This document shows positions 1-5,211 of a DNA stretch of 5,211 nucleotides, piece by piece. The notes beneath the pieces are model-generated. The model was given only the letters and a program-made list of their open reading frames with translations, made no database searches and was not told where the DNA came from. Source of the DNA: Candidatus Latescibacterota bacterium (GTDB lineage Bacteria > Latescibacterota > UBA2968 > UBA8231); assembly GCA_022825185.1 (NCBI GenBank), contig JAJDYK010000194.1:1-5211 (forward strand), given 5' to 3'. Position numbers and translations under genes: made by a program. Numbering within the stretch: the first letter of the stretch is position 1; each line of letters opens with the position of its first letter.

Positions 1-1904
1 GTCTCCCAATCGCGGCTGGTGATGCCATCGGGGCCGTATTGCACTTGTTCTTTGAGGGTCCAACTGGCGGCCTGCAACACGCCGCCTTCGAGCTGGTTGG
101 CCAAGCCGTCGGGATTGACGATTTGACCAGCGTCGCCAGCAATAGCGGCGTTTTCGAGGTGGATCTGACCGCTTGCTGTATCTACTGCGACAGCGAAGAC
201 GACAGCGACATAGCACTTGGCGTTTTTGTATTGGGCAAAACCGAGACCTTGGCCGCGCCCCCGACCATTGCCGCGCACGCCAGAACGCCAGTTGGCTTCT
301 GTGGCGGCAGCTTCAATGACAGCGCGGGCGCGTGGGTCTTCGAGGTGGCGCAGGCGGAATTCTACAGGGTCGGCGGCCGCGGCATAGGCCAGTTCGTCCA
401 TAAAGGATTCGATGGCGAAGACATTGGCGAAGGCACCCAATCCTCGGAGTGCCGAAGTGCGCAGCGGCGAGTCGGGCACGAAGTGCTTGACGACGCGGCG
501 GCGAGCAAAGGCATAGAGCGGGTCGGCGTTGCGGTGGATCCCGCCGTGGGAGCCCTTGCCGGGGCTGGGTGTCGGTGGGGGTAGCGGGTCGGCGAGGTAG
601 CGAGCGGCGAGCAGGTTAGAGGCACCGTCGATTGGTCTGGGGCGGCCCGAATGAGTGTAGCTCCAGACGTCGTGATTCCAATCGCAGATCTGACCCGCAA
701 CGTCGAGACTGGCCTGAGTCTTGACGACCATAGCGGAGCCATAAGCCTCCCAAGCGTGCTCGTCGGCGCGAGACCATTTGAGTAGCACGGGACGGCCGGG
801 TAAGGCGTGGGCTAGGAGCGCGGCGTCAAGGGCTACGTCGTCGGCACCGTTGTGGCCGTAGCAGCCAGGCCCTTCGCAGTGGAGAACGCGGACTTGCTCG
901 TCAGCCAAGCCGAGGGCGGAAGCGAGAGAGCCGCGCAAGGGATAGGCACCTTGGGTATGGCTCCAGACCTTGAGGTGATCGTCCTGCCACAGGGCAGCGG
1001 CGGCGGCCGGCCCCAAGGCCGCGTGCATGTGATAGGGGCGGTAATAAGTTGCGTCGAGGGTTTGCACGGTGCTGGGTGGGGCTTTGATCGGTGGAACGGG
1101 CCCGTCCTGCGGAACGCCATCGACGACGAGGAAGTCTTGAGATGGTTTGGCCAGCAGGTCGGTGTAGAGCGTGTCTGACGAGGGCAAAGGGGCTGGATGC
1201 CAGCGCGCGCTTTGACGTAGCGCGACCGCGGCTTTTTCGGCTTGCTCTTCGCGCTCGGCTAATACGCCAATGAAAGAGCCGTCGCGGATTATAGCGAGGA
1301 CGCCGGGTAGGTCGGCAGCAGGGCCTTCGTCAAAGGTCGCCAAGGTAGCGGCGTAAGTCGACGGGCGGATCACGCGACCGTGCACCATGTCGGGCAGTTC
1401 CAAGTCGTGCACGAATGAAGGGGTGCCGGCGATTTTGGCCGGTAGGTCGAGACGCGGTAGCGACTGACCGACGAGAGTGTAGTCGGTGGACGATTTGGGC
1501 TGGCCGATGTTAGGCTCGGTCTCGCCGAAGAGTTGGCCGCCTTGTAGCGCCCAATAGGTCGTATGGTTATTGCCATCGCTGATGGTACCGTCTGTGATAG
1601 CGAGATTTTCGACAGGGACCTCTAATACCGCGGCCGCTTTGGCTAATAATAGATGTCGTGCGTCGGCCGCGGCTTGGCGGAAGGCCGAACCGGCGGTCTG
1701 GATCGAGTTGCTGCCAGTGGTGGAGGCGATAGGCGTGCGCTCGGTATCGGCACGCTCGACGCGGATACGCGCGAAATCAACGTCCAACTCCTCAGCGGCG
1801 ATTTGCGCGATGGCAGTCAGAATGCCCTGACCGATCTCGACATGGGCGACTTTGAGTATCACTTGACCATCGGTGTCGAAGCGAATGAGGGAGTCGATGC
1901 TCAT
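1..1904 (-). CDS. Molybdopterin-binding large subunit of a xanthine dehydrogenase-family Mo-hydroxylase (IorB/NicB type), C-terminus off the left edge
   Basis: The minus strand is open without a stop from ATG 1904-1902 to the window edge, 634 codons. This is the catalytic subunit that would hold the molybdenum cofactor and hydroxylate an N-heterocycle or aldehyde. Seen: an N-terminal family segment with VEIGQG at residues 22-27 and TTGSNSIQTAGSAFRQAA at 62-79; LPRLDLPAKIAGTPSFVHDL at 149-168, the usual entry to the aldehyde-oxidase-like domain; GPGCYGHNGADD at 345-356; KWSRADEHAWEAYG at 376-389; and TSALRGLGAFANVFAIESFM at 483-502. These match the IorB/nicotinate dehydrogenase B branch better than true xanthine dehydrogenases. 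The catalytic glutamate region near the C-terminus lies beyond the window. There is no Tat-like signal, and the start is short, beginning almost directly at the first domain. The start is fixed by an ATGA overlap with the small-subunit gene upstream, which implies translational coupling. Substrate unknown. Family call firm, subtype likely. Confidence 0.93.
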   Translation of the reverse strand, partial: MSIDSLIRFDTDGQVILKVAHVEIGQGILTAIAQIAAEELDVDFARIRVERADTERTPIASTTGSNSIQTAGSAFRQAAADARHLLLAKAAAVLEVPVENLAITDGTISDGNNHTTYWALQGGQLFGETEPNIGQPKSSTDYTLVGQSLPRLDLPAKIAGTPSFVHDLELPDMVHGRVIRPSTYAATLATFDEGPAADLPGVLAIIRDGSFIGVLAEREEQAEKAAVALRQSARWHPAPLPSSDTLYTDLLAKPSQDFLVVDGVPQDGPVPPIKAPPSTVQTLDATYYRPYHMHAALGPAAAAALWQDDHLKVWSHTQGAYPLRGSLASALGLADEQVRVLHCEGPGCYGHNGADDVALDAALLAHALPGRPVLLKWSRADEHAWEAYGSAMVVKTQASLDVAGQICDWNHDVWSYTHSGRPRPIDGASNLLAARYLADPLPPPTPSPGKGSHGGIHRNADPLYAFARRRVVKHFVPDSPLRTSALRGLGAFANVFAIESFMDELAYAAAADPVEFRLRHLEDPRARAVIEAAATEANWRSGVRGNGRGRGQGLGFAQYKNAKCYVAVVFAVAVDTASGQIHLENAAIAGDAGQIVNPDGLANQLEGGVLQAASWTLKEQVQYGPDGITSRDWE

Positions 1905-2371
1905 AGAGCTATCTCTTGGGCGGCGCGCTGTATGGCGCGGATAATGCGGTTGTGAGTGCCGCAGCGACAGATATGCACGTCGAGGGCGCGGCAGATATCG
2001 CGGCGAGTGGGCTGGGGATTATCATCGAGCAGGGCTTTGGCGGCGATGATCAACCCGGCGCTGCAATAGCCGCATTGGGCGGCTTGCTCGGCGATAAAGG
2101 CGCGTTGCAGGGGATGGAGATCAGCGGGTGTGCCGAGGCCTTCCAAGGTCGTGATCTCGGCGTCGCCTACGGCGGAGACGGGCATGGCACAGGAGGGCAC
2201 GGCTTGTCCGTCAATCAGCACTTTGCAGGCACCGCATTGCTCTAGGCCGCAGCCGAACTTAGCGGCTTTGAGCCCAAGGTCGTTGCGCAGGATTTGCAAA
2301 AGCGGCGCGTCTGGATCGGTATCGAGGCGATGGGCTTCCCCATTGACCCTTAATTTGATCACTTTGGTCAT
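1901..2371 (-). CDS. [2Fe-2S] small subunit of the Mo-hydroxylase (IorA/NicA type)
   Basis: This 156-residue protein is a complete iron-sulfur subunit that passes electrons from the molybdenum site of its partner to an external acceptor. Seen: an N-terminal plant-ferredoxin-like domain with cysteines C41, C46, C49 and C61 (CGLEQCGAC, then PSC), and a C-terminal helical domain with C100, C103, C135 and C137 (CGYC, 31 residues, CRC). Both patterns match the two-cluster subunits of the xanthine dehydrogenase family, and the length is normal. The ICRCGTHNRI segment resembles two-subunit enzymes such as isoquinoline 1-oxidoreductase and nicotinate dehydrogenase. It is the first gene of the pair, and its TGA overlaps the ATG of the large subunit. 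The ATG at 2371 is preceded by a weak GGAG about 12 nt upstream. No FAD-binding middle subunit is visible, so the electron acceptor may be a cytochrome or other carrier rather than NAD (inference). Confidence 0.95.
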   Translation of the reverse strand: MTKVIKLRVNGEAHRLDTDPDAPLLQILRNDLGLKAAKFGCGLEQCGACKVLIDGQAVPSCAMPVSAVGDAEITTLEGLGTPADLHPLQRAFIAEQAAQCGYCSAGLIIAAKALLDDNPQPTRRDICRALDVHICRCGTHNRIIRAIQRAAQEIAL

Positions 2372-2476
2372 GTTTCAGGCTGTCTCCATAAATGCGTCAC
2401 TCGGCAAGACACCCAATTTGCTATGAGGCTACAATATAGGGGTCTTAAAGATGATAGGAAGCGATTAGAAAGACAA
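2372..2476 (-). promoter_or_regulatory. Intergenic region upstream of the Mo-hydroxylase pair, with an imperfect inverted repeat
   Basis: This 105-bp, relatively AT-rich gap separates the metallophosphoesterase stop from the small-subunit start. An imperfect inverted repeat is visible: AAGACACCC at 2406-2414 against GGGGTCTT at 2439-2446 (one bulged A). On the minus strand a TATATT (plus-strand 2438-2433) lies just inside the repeat and could be a -10 element, but no convincing -35 sits at the right distance. The region could hold the operon promoter with an operator, or just be a spacer within a three-gene transcript. No U-tailed terminator is visible. Confidence 0.3.
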
Positions 2477-3370
2477 TCAGCCCCACAACGCCCTGAGCCG
2501 AGGCGACAGAATATCCACGTCCCGGTCGAAGATGTGGCCTTCCCAGACCCGATTTTCCTCAGGCGTCGAGCGGTCGTAGGAAGCTTGCATCAAATCCGGC
2601 AGGTCGAGAGTGTGGAAGCGCGTCTTGAAAAAGCCATCGTCCGAGAGCTCAACGCTGCGATACCCCAAGGGGAAGCCAATCAGACAGGCCGTATCGACGA
2701 CTAGATAGTCGCGGTAGGCAGTGATGCGGTTGATATGGCGGTGGCCAGTGAAGGCGGCGACGATAGCAGGGCTTTCGTCGAGCGTCTTGACCAGACGAGG
2801 CGCACCTTCGACCACGCCGCGGTCCCAAGCAAAATCGGGCAAAATCCAAGTGTGCAAAACGAGTAGCAGAGCGCAGCCATCGGCTAGAGCTTGGGCAGCG
2901 GCAGCGCGCAGGGCTTCGTCTAGCGCGTCGGTCCAGACGCCAGATCCTTTCTCAAAGACATCGCAGTCGTGGAAGACATGGGCCAGCGCCAGTCGCAGGC
3001 GCGGCGCAGCATCGACGACGGTCAGCGGATCGGGATAGGGAAAGCGGGCGGCAAAACCGTCGAAGGACCCGCTCTGGGCGTCGCAGTCGTGGTTGCCGGG
3101 GACTGAGTAGAAGGGAGCTTCAATCCGTGCGAAGGCCGTCGCCGCCTCGTCAACCGAGCGCAAATAGGTCTCGGTGGGCAGGTCGAAGGCCGACCCCCCG
3201 CAGAGAAAGTCGCCGCCATGGACGACAAAGTCGAAAGCCTCCGCGTTGAGAGCGGGAGGAATCGCGTCGAGCACCTCTTGGCTGCGGGTGAGCATCTTGG
3301 GCGCGCCGTAGTCTTCGGGGGCGTCGGGATAGTGATGGGTGTCGGTGAGGAAGGCAAAGCGGACGGACAT
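2477..3370 (-). CDS. Calcineurin-like metallophosphoesterase
   Basis: This 297-residue protein is predicted to be a cytosolic, dinuclear-metal phosphoesterase. Seen: all metal-binding blocks of the calcineurin-like fold in order. These are DTHH (D10, H12), HGGD (D54), GNHD (N93, H94, D95), a lone His in VLHTW (H173), and GHRH (H210, H212). The core is therefore complete and probably active. No signal peptide or membrane segment is present. The reading frame extends 32 codons further upstream, but the ATG at 3370 is chosen because AAGGAG (plus-strand 3379-3384) lies 8 nt before it and because the MSVRFAFLTDTHH start is typical of the fold; the extension is low-complexity intergenic sequence. 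The substrate cannot be told from sequence; the overall layout recalls cyclic-nucleotide or nucleotide phosphodiesterases. It is divergent from the AhpD-like selenoprotein gene, with a 139-bp shared upstream region, and may be co-transcribed with the Mo-hydroxylase genes downstream. Confidence 0.92.
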   Translation of the reverse strand: MSVRFAFLTDTHHYPDAPEDYGAPKMLTRSQEVLDAIPPALNAEAFDFVVHGGDFLCGGSAFDLPTETYLRSVDEAATAFARIEAPFYSVPGNHDCDAQSGSFDGFAARFPYPDPLTVVDAAPRLRLALAHVFHDCDVFEKGSGVWTDALDEALRAAAAQALADGCALLLVLHTWILPDFAWDRGVVEGAPRLVKTLDESPAIVAAFTGHRHINRITAYRDYLVVDTACLIGFPLGYRSVELSDDGFFKTRFHTLDLPDLMQASYDRSTPEENRVWEGHIFDRDVDILSPRLRALWG

Positions 3371-3378
3371 GGAAACGG

Positions 3379-3384
3379 CTCCTT
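3379..3384 (-). promoter_or_regulatory. Shine-Dalgarno sequence of the metallophosphoesterase gene
   Basis: Reads AAGGAG on the minus strand, 8 nt before ATG 3370-3368. This decides the start, because the open frame continues upstream to 3466 where no such site supports the earlier ATG. Confidence 0.8.
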
Positions 3385-3495
3385 GTTGCGCTAGGTGGAA
3401 TTGCGCCCCTTTTTCGACGCGGTGGTACTCTACGGTTGCGGACAAACAAACTCGCAACAATGTCACAAATTTTGCCGTCGGCAGCCACCTTCGCA

Positions 3496-3501
3496 GAGGA
3501 G
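3496..3501 (+). promoter_or_regulatory. Shine-Dalgarno sequence of the AhpD-like selenoprotein gene
   Basis: GAGGAG followed by an 8-nt spacer before ATG 3510-3512. It supports MPYIDIIPLK as the N-terminus, rather than the earlier in-frame ATG at 3339, which lies inside the oppositely oriented metallophosphoesterase gene. Confidence 0.8.
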
Positions 3502-3509
3502 ATTGGCAA

Positions 3510-4112
3510 ATGCCCTATATAGACATCATTCCCCTAAAGCGAGCCACCGGCCTGCTCAAAAAACAGTACGAAGCCGCCCTCGCTCGGGCCGGGCGCATTT
3601 GGGGCATTGTCTCCATTATGAGCCTCAACCCCCGAGCCATGAAGGTCTCAATGGATTTTTACAAGACCCTCATGTACGCCCCCTCGCCCCTGAGCCGCAG
3701 CCAGCGCGAAATGCTGGCCGTAGTCGTCTCGGCCACGAATCATTGCGTGTACTGAATACGCGCCCACGCCCACGACCTCCGTGCTGAGGTCGCTCGCGAT
3801 TTTGCCGTTGAAGAAGGGCCTCCGGCCGATCGGCTGGTACACCAATTGTCCTCAGACTGGCACCGAGCCGATCTATCGCCAGCCGACCGCGCCCTATGCG
3901 CCTTTGCCGAAAAACTGACCCAGCGCCCCCAAGACTCAACCGCTGAGGATATCGATCAATTGCGTCAGCACGGCTTTGACGATCGCGGCATCCACGACGC
4001 CGTCCAGATCATCAGCTATTTCAACTACATCAACCGCGTAGCAGAGGCCTTAGGAGTCGAGCCTGAGTCCTTTGTCCGACCCTGGGAAAAATCCGCGGCC
4101 GCTCCCGACTAG
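3510..4112 (+). CDS. AhpD-like selenoprotein (alkylhydroperoxidase / carboxymuconolactone decarboxylase family), in-frame UGA read as selenocysteine, CxxU
   Basis: Read through the TGA at 3753-3755, this frame gives one 200-residue protein, the normal size for peroxidase-related AhpD-fold proteins. Codon 82 (TGA) falls exactly at the second Cys of the CxxC motif: TNHCVY, then U, then IRAHAHDL. In Mycobacterium tuberculosis AhpD the catalytic set is Glu118, Cys130, Cys133 and His137. Here E67, C79, U82 and H86 reproduce those spacings (12, 3, 4). After the TGA the frame stays open for 118 codons and carries the family's usual C-terminal helices (GFDDRGIHDAVQIISYFNYI, then NRVAEALGVEPE). A SECIS-like hairpin follows the TGA. 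The second half has no start with a proper ribosome site of its own, only an in-frame TTG at 3846. Predicted role: thiol-dependent reduction of peroxides or a related redox reaction in the cytosol, with Sec as the attacking residue. Alternative: a pseudogene with a Cys-to-stop point mutation, less likely given the hairpin and intact downstream frame. Confidence 0.87.
3753..3755 (+). other. UGA codon predicted to be recoded as selenocysteine (Sec82)
   Basis: This in-frame TGA replaces the TGC/TGT expected for the reactive second cysteine of the AhpD CxxC motif. It is the only in-frame stop between ATG 3510 and TAG 4110-4112. Recoding would need SelB, tRNA-Sec (selC), SelA and SelD from elsewhere in the genome; none is in this window. 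Confidence 0.83.
3773..3792 (+). promoter_or_regulatory. Candidate bacterial SECIS element (hairpin just after the UGA)
   Basis: A perfect 7-bp stem, CGACCTC (3773-3779) with GAGGTCG (3786-3792), encloses the 6-nt loop CGTGCT (3780-3785). The stem begins 17 nt after the TGA and the loop begins 24 nt after it, within the spacing expected for bacterial SECIS elements, which lie inside the coding region. The second loop base is G and is followed by U, the kind of GU that SelB contacts in the E. coli fdhF element. The bulged U known from fdhF is not evident. A weaker outer pairing, CGCG 3759-3762 with CGCG 3795-3798, is possible. SelB binding is inferred from structure only. Confidence 0.72.
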
Positions 4113-4169
4113 TCCGAGCAAAGGCAACTCACAATGGCTCCTGTTAAACTAATACTCGTTATTTAATTC
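4113..4169 (+). promoter_or_regulatory. AT-richer spacer before the ABC exporter genes; possible weak promoter
   Basis: These 57 bp lie between the selenoprotein stop and the ABC ATPase start and are clearly more AT-rich toward the right end. A TAATAC at 4150-4155 resembles a -10 element, but only about 14 nt separate it from the ATG and no good -35 is present at 16-18 nt. No terminator hairpin is seen. There is no Shine-Dalgarno motif in the last 20 nt before the ATPase ATG. Confidence 0.25.
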
Positions 4170-5150
4170 ATGCCCCAAATCGTCGTTGAAAACCTAGTCA
4201 AAACCTACCGCATTGCCGAGCGCCGTCCCGGCCTTTGGGGTGCCTTCCGGGGCATTGTGCAGCGCTCGCACCGCACAATCCGGGCGTTGGACGGCATCTC
4301 TTTCTCGCTAGAAGCCGGCGAACTAGTCGGCTATATCGGCCCCAATGGCGCTGGTAAATCCACCACAGTCAAAATCCTCTCCGGCATCGTCGTCCCCGAC
4401 TCGGGCCGCTGCGAAGTCCAAGGCCGCATCCCTTGGCAGGACCGCATTGGCCACGTCAGCCGCATTGGCGTGGTCTTCGGGCAGCGCACCCAGTTGTGGT
4501 GGGACTTGCCAGCCATTGAATCCTTCGATCTGCTGCGCGACATCTACAAAGTTCCTGACGCTGCCTACCGCCGTCGCCGCGACGCGCTCATCGCCATGCT
4601 GGAACTTTCTTCCTTCCTCGACGTGCCCGTGCGCCAGCTCAGCTTGGGCCAGCGCATGCGCTGCGACCTAGTGGCGACTCTGCTCCACGGCCCCGGCCTG
4701 CTCTTTTTGGACGAGCCGACCATTGGCCTCGACGCGGTTTCCAAACTGGCGATGCGCGATTTCATCAAAGAACTCAACCGCCGGGAGAACACCACCGTCA
4801 TCCTGACGACTCACGATATGGACGATATCGAAGCCCTGTGCGACCGGGTCATGGTCATCGGCGACGGCACCATCCTCTCCGATGGCAGTCTCGCCGATCT
4901 GCGCGCCCGCGTCTCGTCCGAGCGCCGCCTCATCGTTGATCTGGTCAATCCCACAGAGACCATCGAAGACGAAGCTGCGCGCGTCGTGCAGCGCGATGGG
5001 CCCCGAGTGCATCTCAGCTTTGCGCCCGAACGCATCTCGGCCCCGGCCCTCATCAGCCGCATCACCGCCCGCCACGAGGTGCGCGACCTCTTTGTGGAAA
5101 ACCCGCCCATTGAGGAAGTCATCGCCCAACTCTACCGGGATCGCCCTTGA
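4170..5150 (+). CDS. ABC-2-type exporter ATP-binding protein
   Basis: This 326-residue protein is the cytoplasmic ATPase of an ABC-2 (DrrA-like) exporter. Seen: Walker [10 protein letters not shown] at 57-65, Q-loop Q105 in [13 protein letters not shown], the signature LSLGQ at 157-161 (a common variant of LSGGQ), Walker B LLFLDEP at 177-183, D-loop GLD at 186-188, and the switch His H215 in TTHDMDD. All nucleotide-binding elements are intact. The segment at about 15-38 ([20 protein letters not shown] and onward) between the first strand and the ALDGISF region, plus about 85 residues after the nucleotide-binding core, is typical of the uncharacterised ABC-2 group with paired permeases. Its TGA overlaps the ATG of the next gene by one base, so the two are probably translated together. 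The ATG start fits the conserved N-terminus but lacks a clear Shine-Dalgarno. Cargo unknown. Confidence 0.95.
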   Translation: MPQIVVENLVKTYRIAERRPGLWGAFRGIVQRSHRTIRALDGISFSLEAGELVGYIGPNGAGKSTTVKILSGIVVPDSGRCEVQGRIPWQDRIGHVSRIGVVFGQRTQLWWDLPAIESFDLLRDIYKVPDAAYRRRRDALIAMLELSSFLDVPVRQLSLGQRMRCDLVATLLHGPGLLFLDEPTIGLDAVSKLAMRDFIKELNRRENTTVILTTHDMDDIEALCDRVMVIGDGTILSDGSLADLRARVSSERRLIVDLVNPTETIEDEAARVVQRDGPRVHLSFAPERISAPALISRITARHEVRDLFVENPPIEEVIAQLYRDRP

Positions 5151-5211
5151 TGCGGCCCTACCTGTCCGTCCTCAGCGCCCGCATCCGCATGTTGCTGCAG
5201 TACCGGGCCGC
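5150..5211 (+). CDS. ABC-2-type transporter permease, N-terminal fragment (runs off the right edge)
   Basis: Only 20 complete codons are visible, beginning [20 protein letters not shown]. The ATG shares its A with the TGA of the ATPase gene (TGATG). A short basic, amphipathic start ending in LLQYRA is common in the permeases paired with this ATPase group, which then enter the first membrane helix. The call rests on that N-terminal pattern and on the coupled position after the ATPase; the membrane helices themselves are outside the window. Confidence 0.75.
   Translation, partial: MRPYLSVLSARIRMLLQYRA

Larger units (their letters stand above)
3371..3509. promoter_or_regulatory. Divergent intergenic region with a spaced dyad (GTTGCG-N12-CGCAAC)
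   Basis: Both neighbouring genes point away from this 139-bp stretch, so it should contain at least two outward promoters. It holds the two ribosome binding sites and an inverted repeat, GTTGCG at 3435-3440 and CGCAAC at 3453-3458, separated by a 12-nt purine-rich stretch. A further GTTGCG occurs at 3385-3390. Such a spaced dyad could be a regulator site controlling both directions. I could not find a convincing -35/-10 pair on either strand, so the promoters are inferred from gene orientation only. Confidence 0.4.

Noticed and set aside
39..584. 181-codon plus-strand open frame
   Set aside because: It lies wholly opposite the Mo-hydroxylase large subunit, shows no domain pattern, and the minus-strand frame carries clear family motifs through the same bases.
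2477..3466. Longer metallophosphoesterase with 32 extra N-terminal residues
   Set aside because: The extension is not family-like and lies in the intergenic region, while ATG 3370 has AAGGAG 8 nt upstream.
3395..3787. Overlapping plus-strand frame crossing the UGA, considered as evidence for a frameshift instead of recoding
   Set aside because: It translates to low-complexity sequence without AhpD features and ends at 3787. Both sides of the UGA already share one frame, so no frameshift is needed.
369..4102. Three copies of GCGGCCGC (near 373, 1630 and 4095)
   Set aside because: They fall in alanine-rich coding sequence using GCG/GCC codons in GC-rich DNA, with no consistent spacing or orientation; treated as composition, not a repeat or cloning scar.
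3846..4112. Separate 88-codon gene starting at TTG 3846
   Set aside because: This is the C-terminal part of the AhpD-like protein in the same frame as the N-terminal part. There is no Shine-Dalgarno before the TTG, and the family sequence between 3756 and 3845 would be left out.
4668..5129. 153-codon minus-strand open frame
   Set aside because: Antisense shadow of the ABC ATPase, covering its Walker B and C-terminal region; no recognisable domain.

Overview
This GC-rich, gene-dense window looks like chromosomal DNA of an uncultured bacterium. No ribosomal or other phylogenetic marker is present, so no taxon is assigned. There are no insertion sequences, phage genes, tRNAs, rRNAs or CRISPR repeats. 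If the selenoprotein reading below is right, the host must use selenocysteine, with selA/selB/selC/selD encoded elsewhere.

Left block (minus strand, 1-2371): a two-gene molybdenum hydroxylase operon of the isoquinoline 1-oxidoreductase / nicotinate dehydrogenase (IorAB / NicAB) type. A 156-residue subunit with two [2Fe-2S] clusters comes first. It overlaps by 4 bases (ATGA) a molybdopterin-binding large subunit that is open for 634 codons and runs off the left edge. No FAD subunit is visible. Next (2477-3370, minus strand) is a complete 297-residue calcineurin-like metallophosphoesterase with an excellent Shine-Dalgarno sequence.

Centre (3371-3509): a divergent intergenic region with a spaced inverted repeat, feeding the metallophosphoesterase leftward and an AhpD-like gene rightward. 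The AhpD-like gene (3510-4112, plus strand) is the highlight. It reads as one 200-residue alkylhydroperoxidase / carboxymuconolactone-decarboxylase-family protein only if the in-frame TGA at 3753-3755 is decoded as selenocysteine. That TGA sits exactly where the family has the second, reactive cysteine of CxxC, giving CxxU. The AhpD-type Glu, first Cys and His are all present at the expected spacings, and a 7-bp hairpin with a 6-nt loop lies 17 nt after the TGA, as expected for a bacterial SECIS element. Ordinary gene calling would split it into an 81-residue ORF and an 88-residue ORF.

Right block (plus strand, 4170-5211): an ABC-2-type exporter operon with a complete ATPase, followed with a one-base overlap (TGATG) by the first 20 codons of a probable permease that runs off the right edge.

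Possible links: the Mo-hydroxylase probably oxidises an unidentified, perhaps N-heterocyclic or aldehyde, substrate. The AhpD-like selenoprotein is probably a thiol-dependent peroxidase or reductase. The exporter substrate is unknown. A shared pathway is not demonstrated by the sequence.
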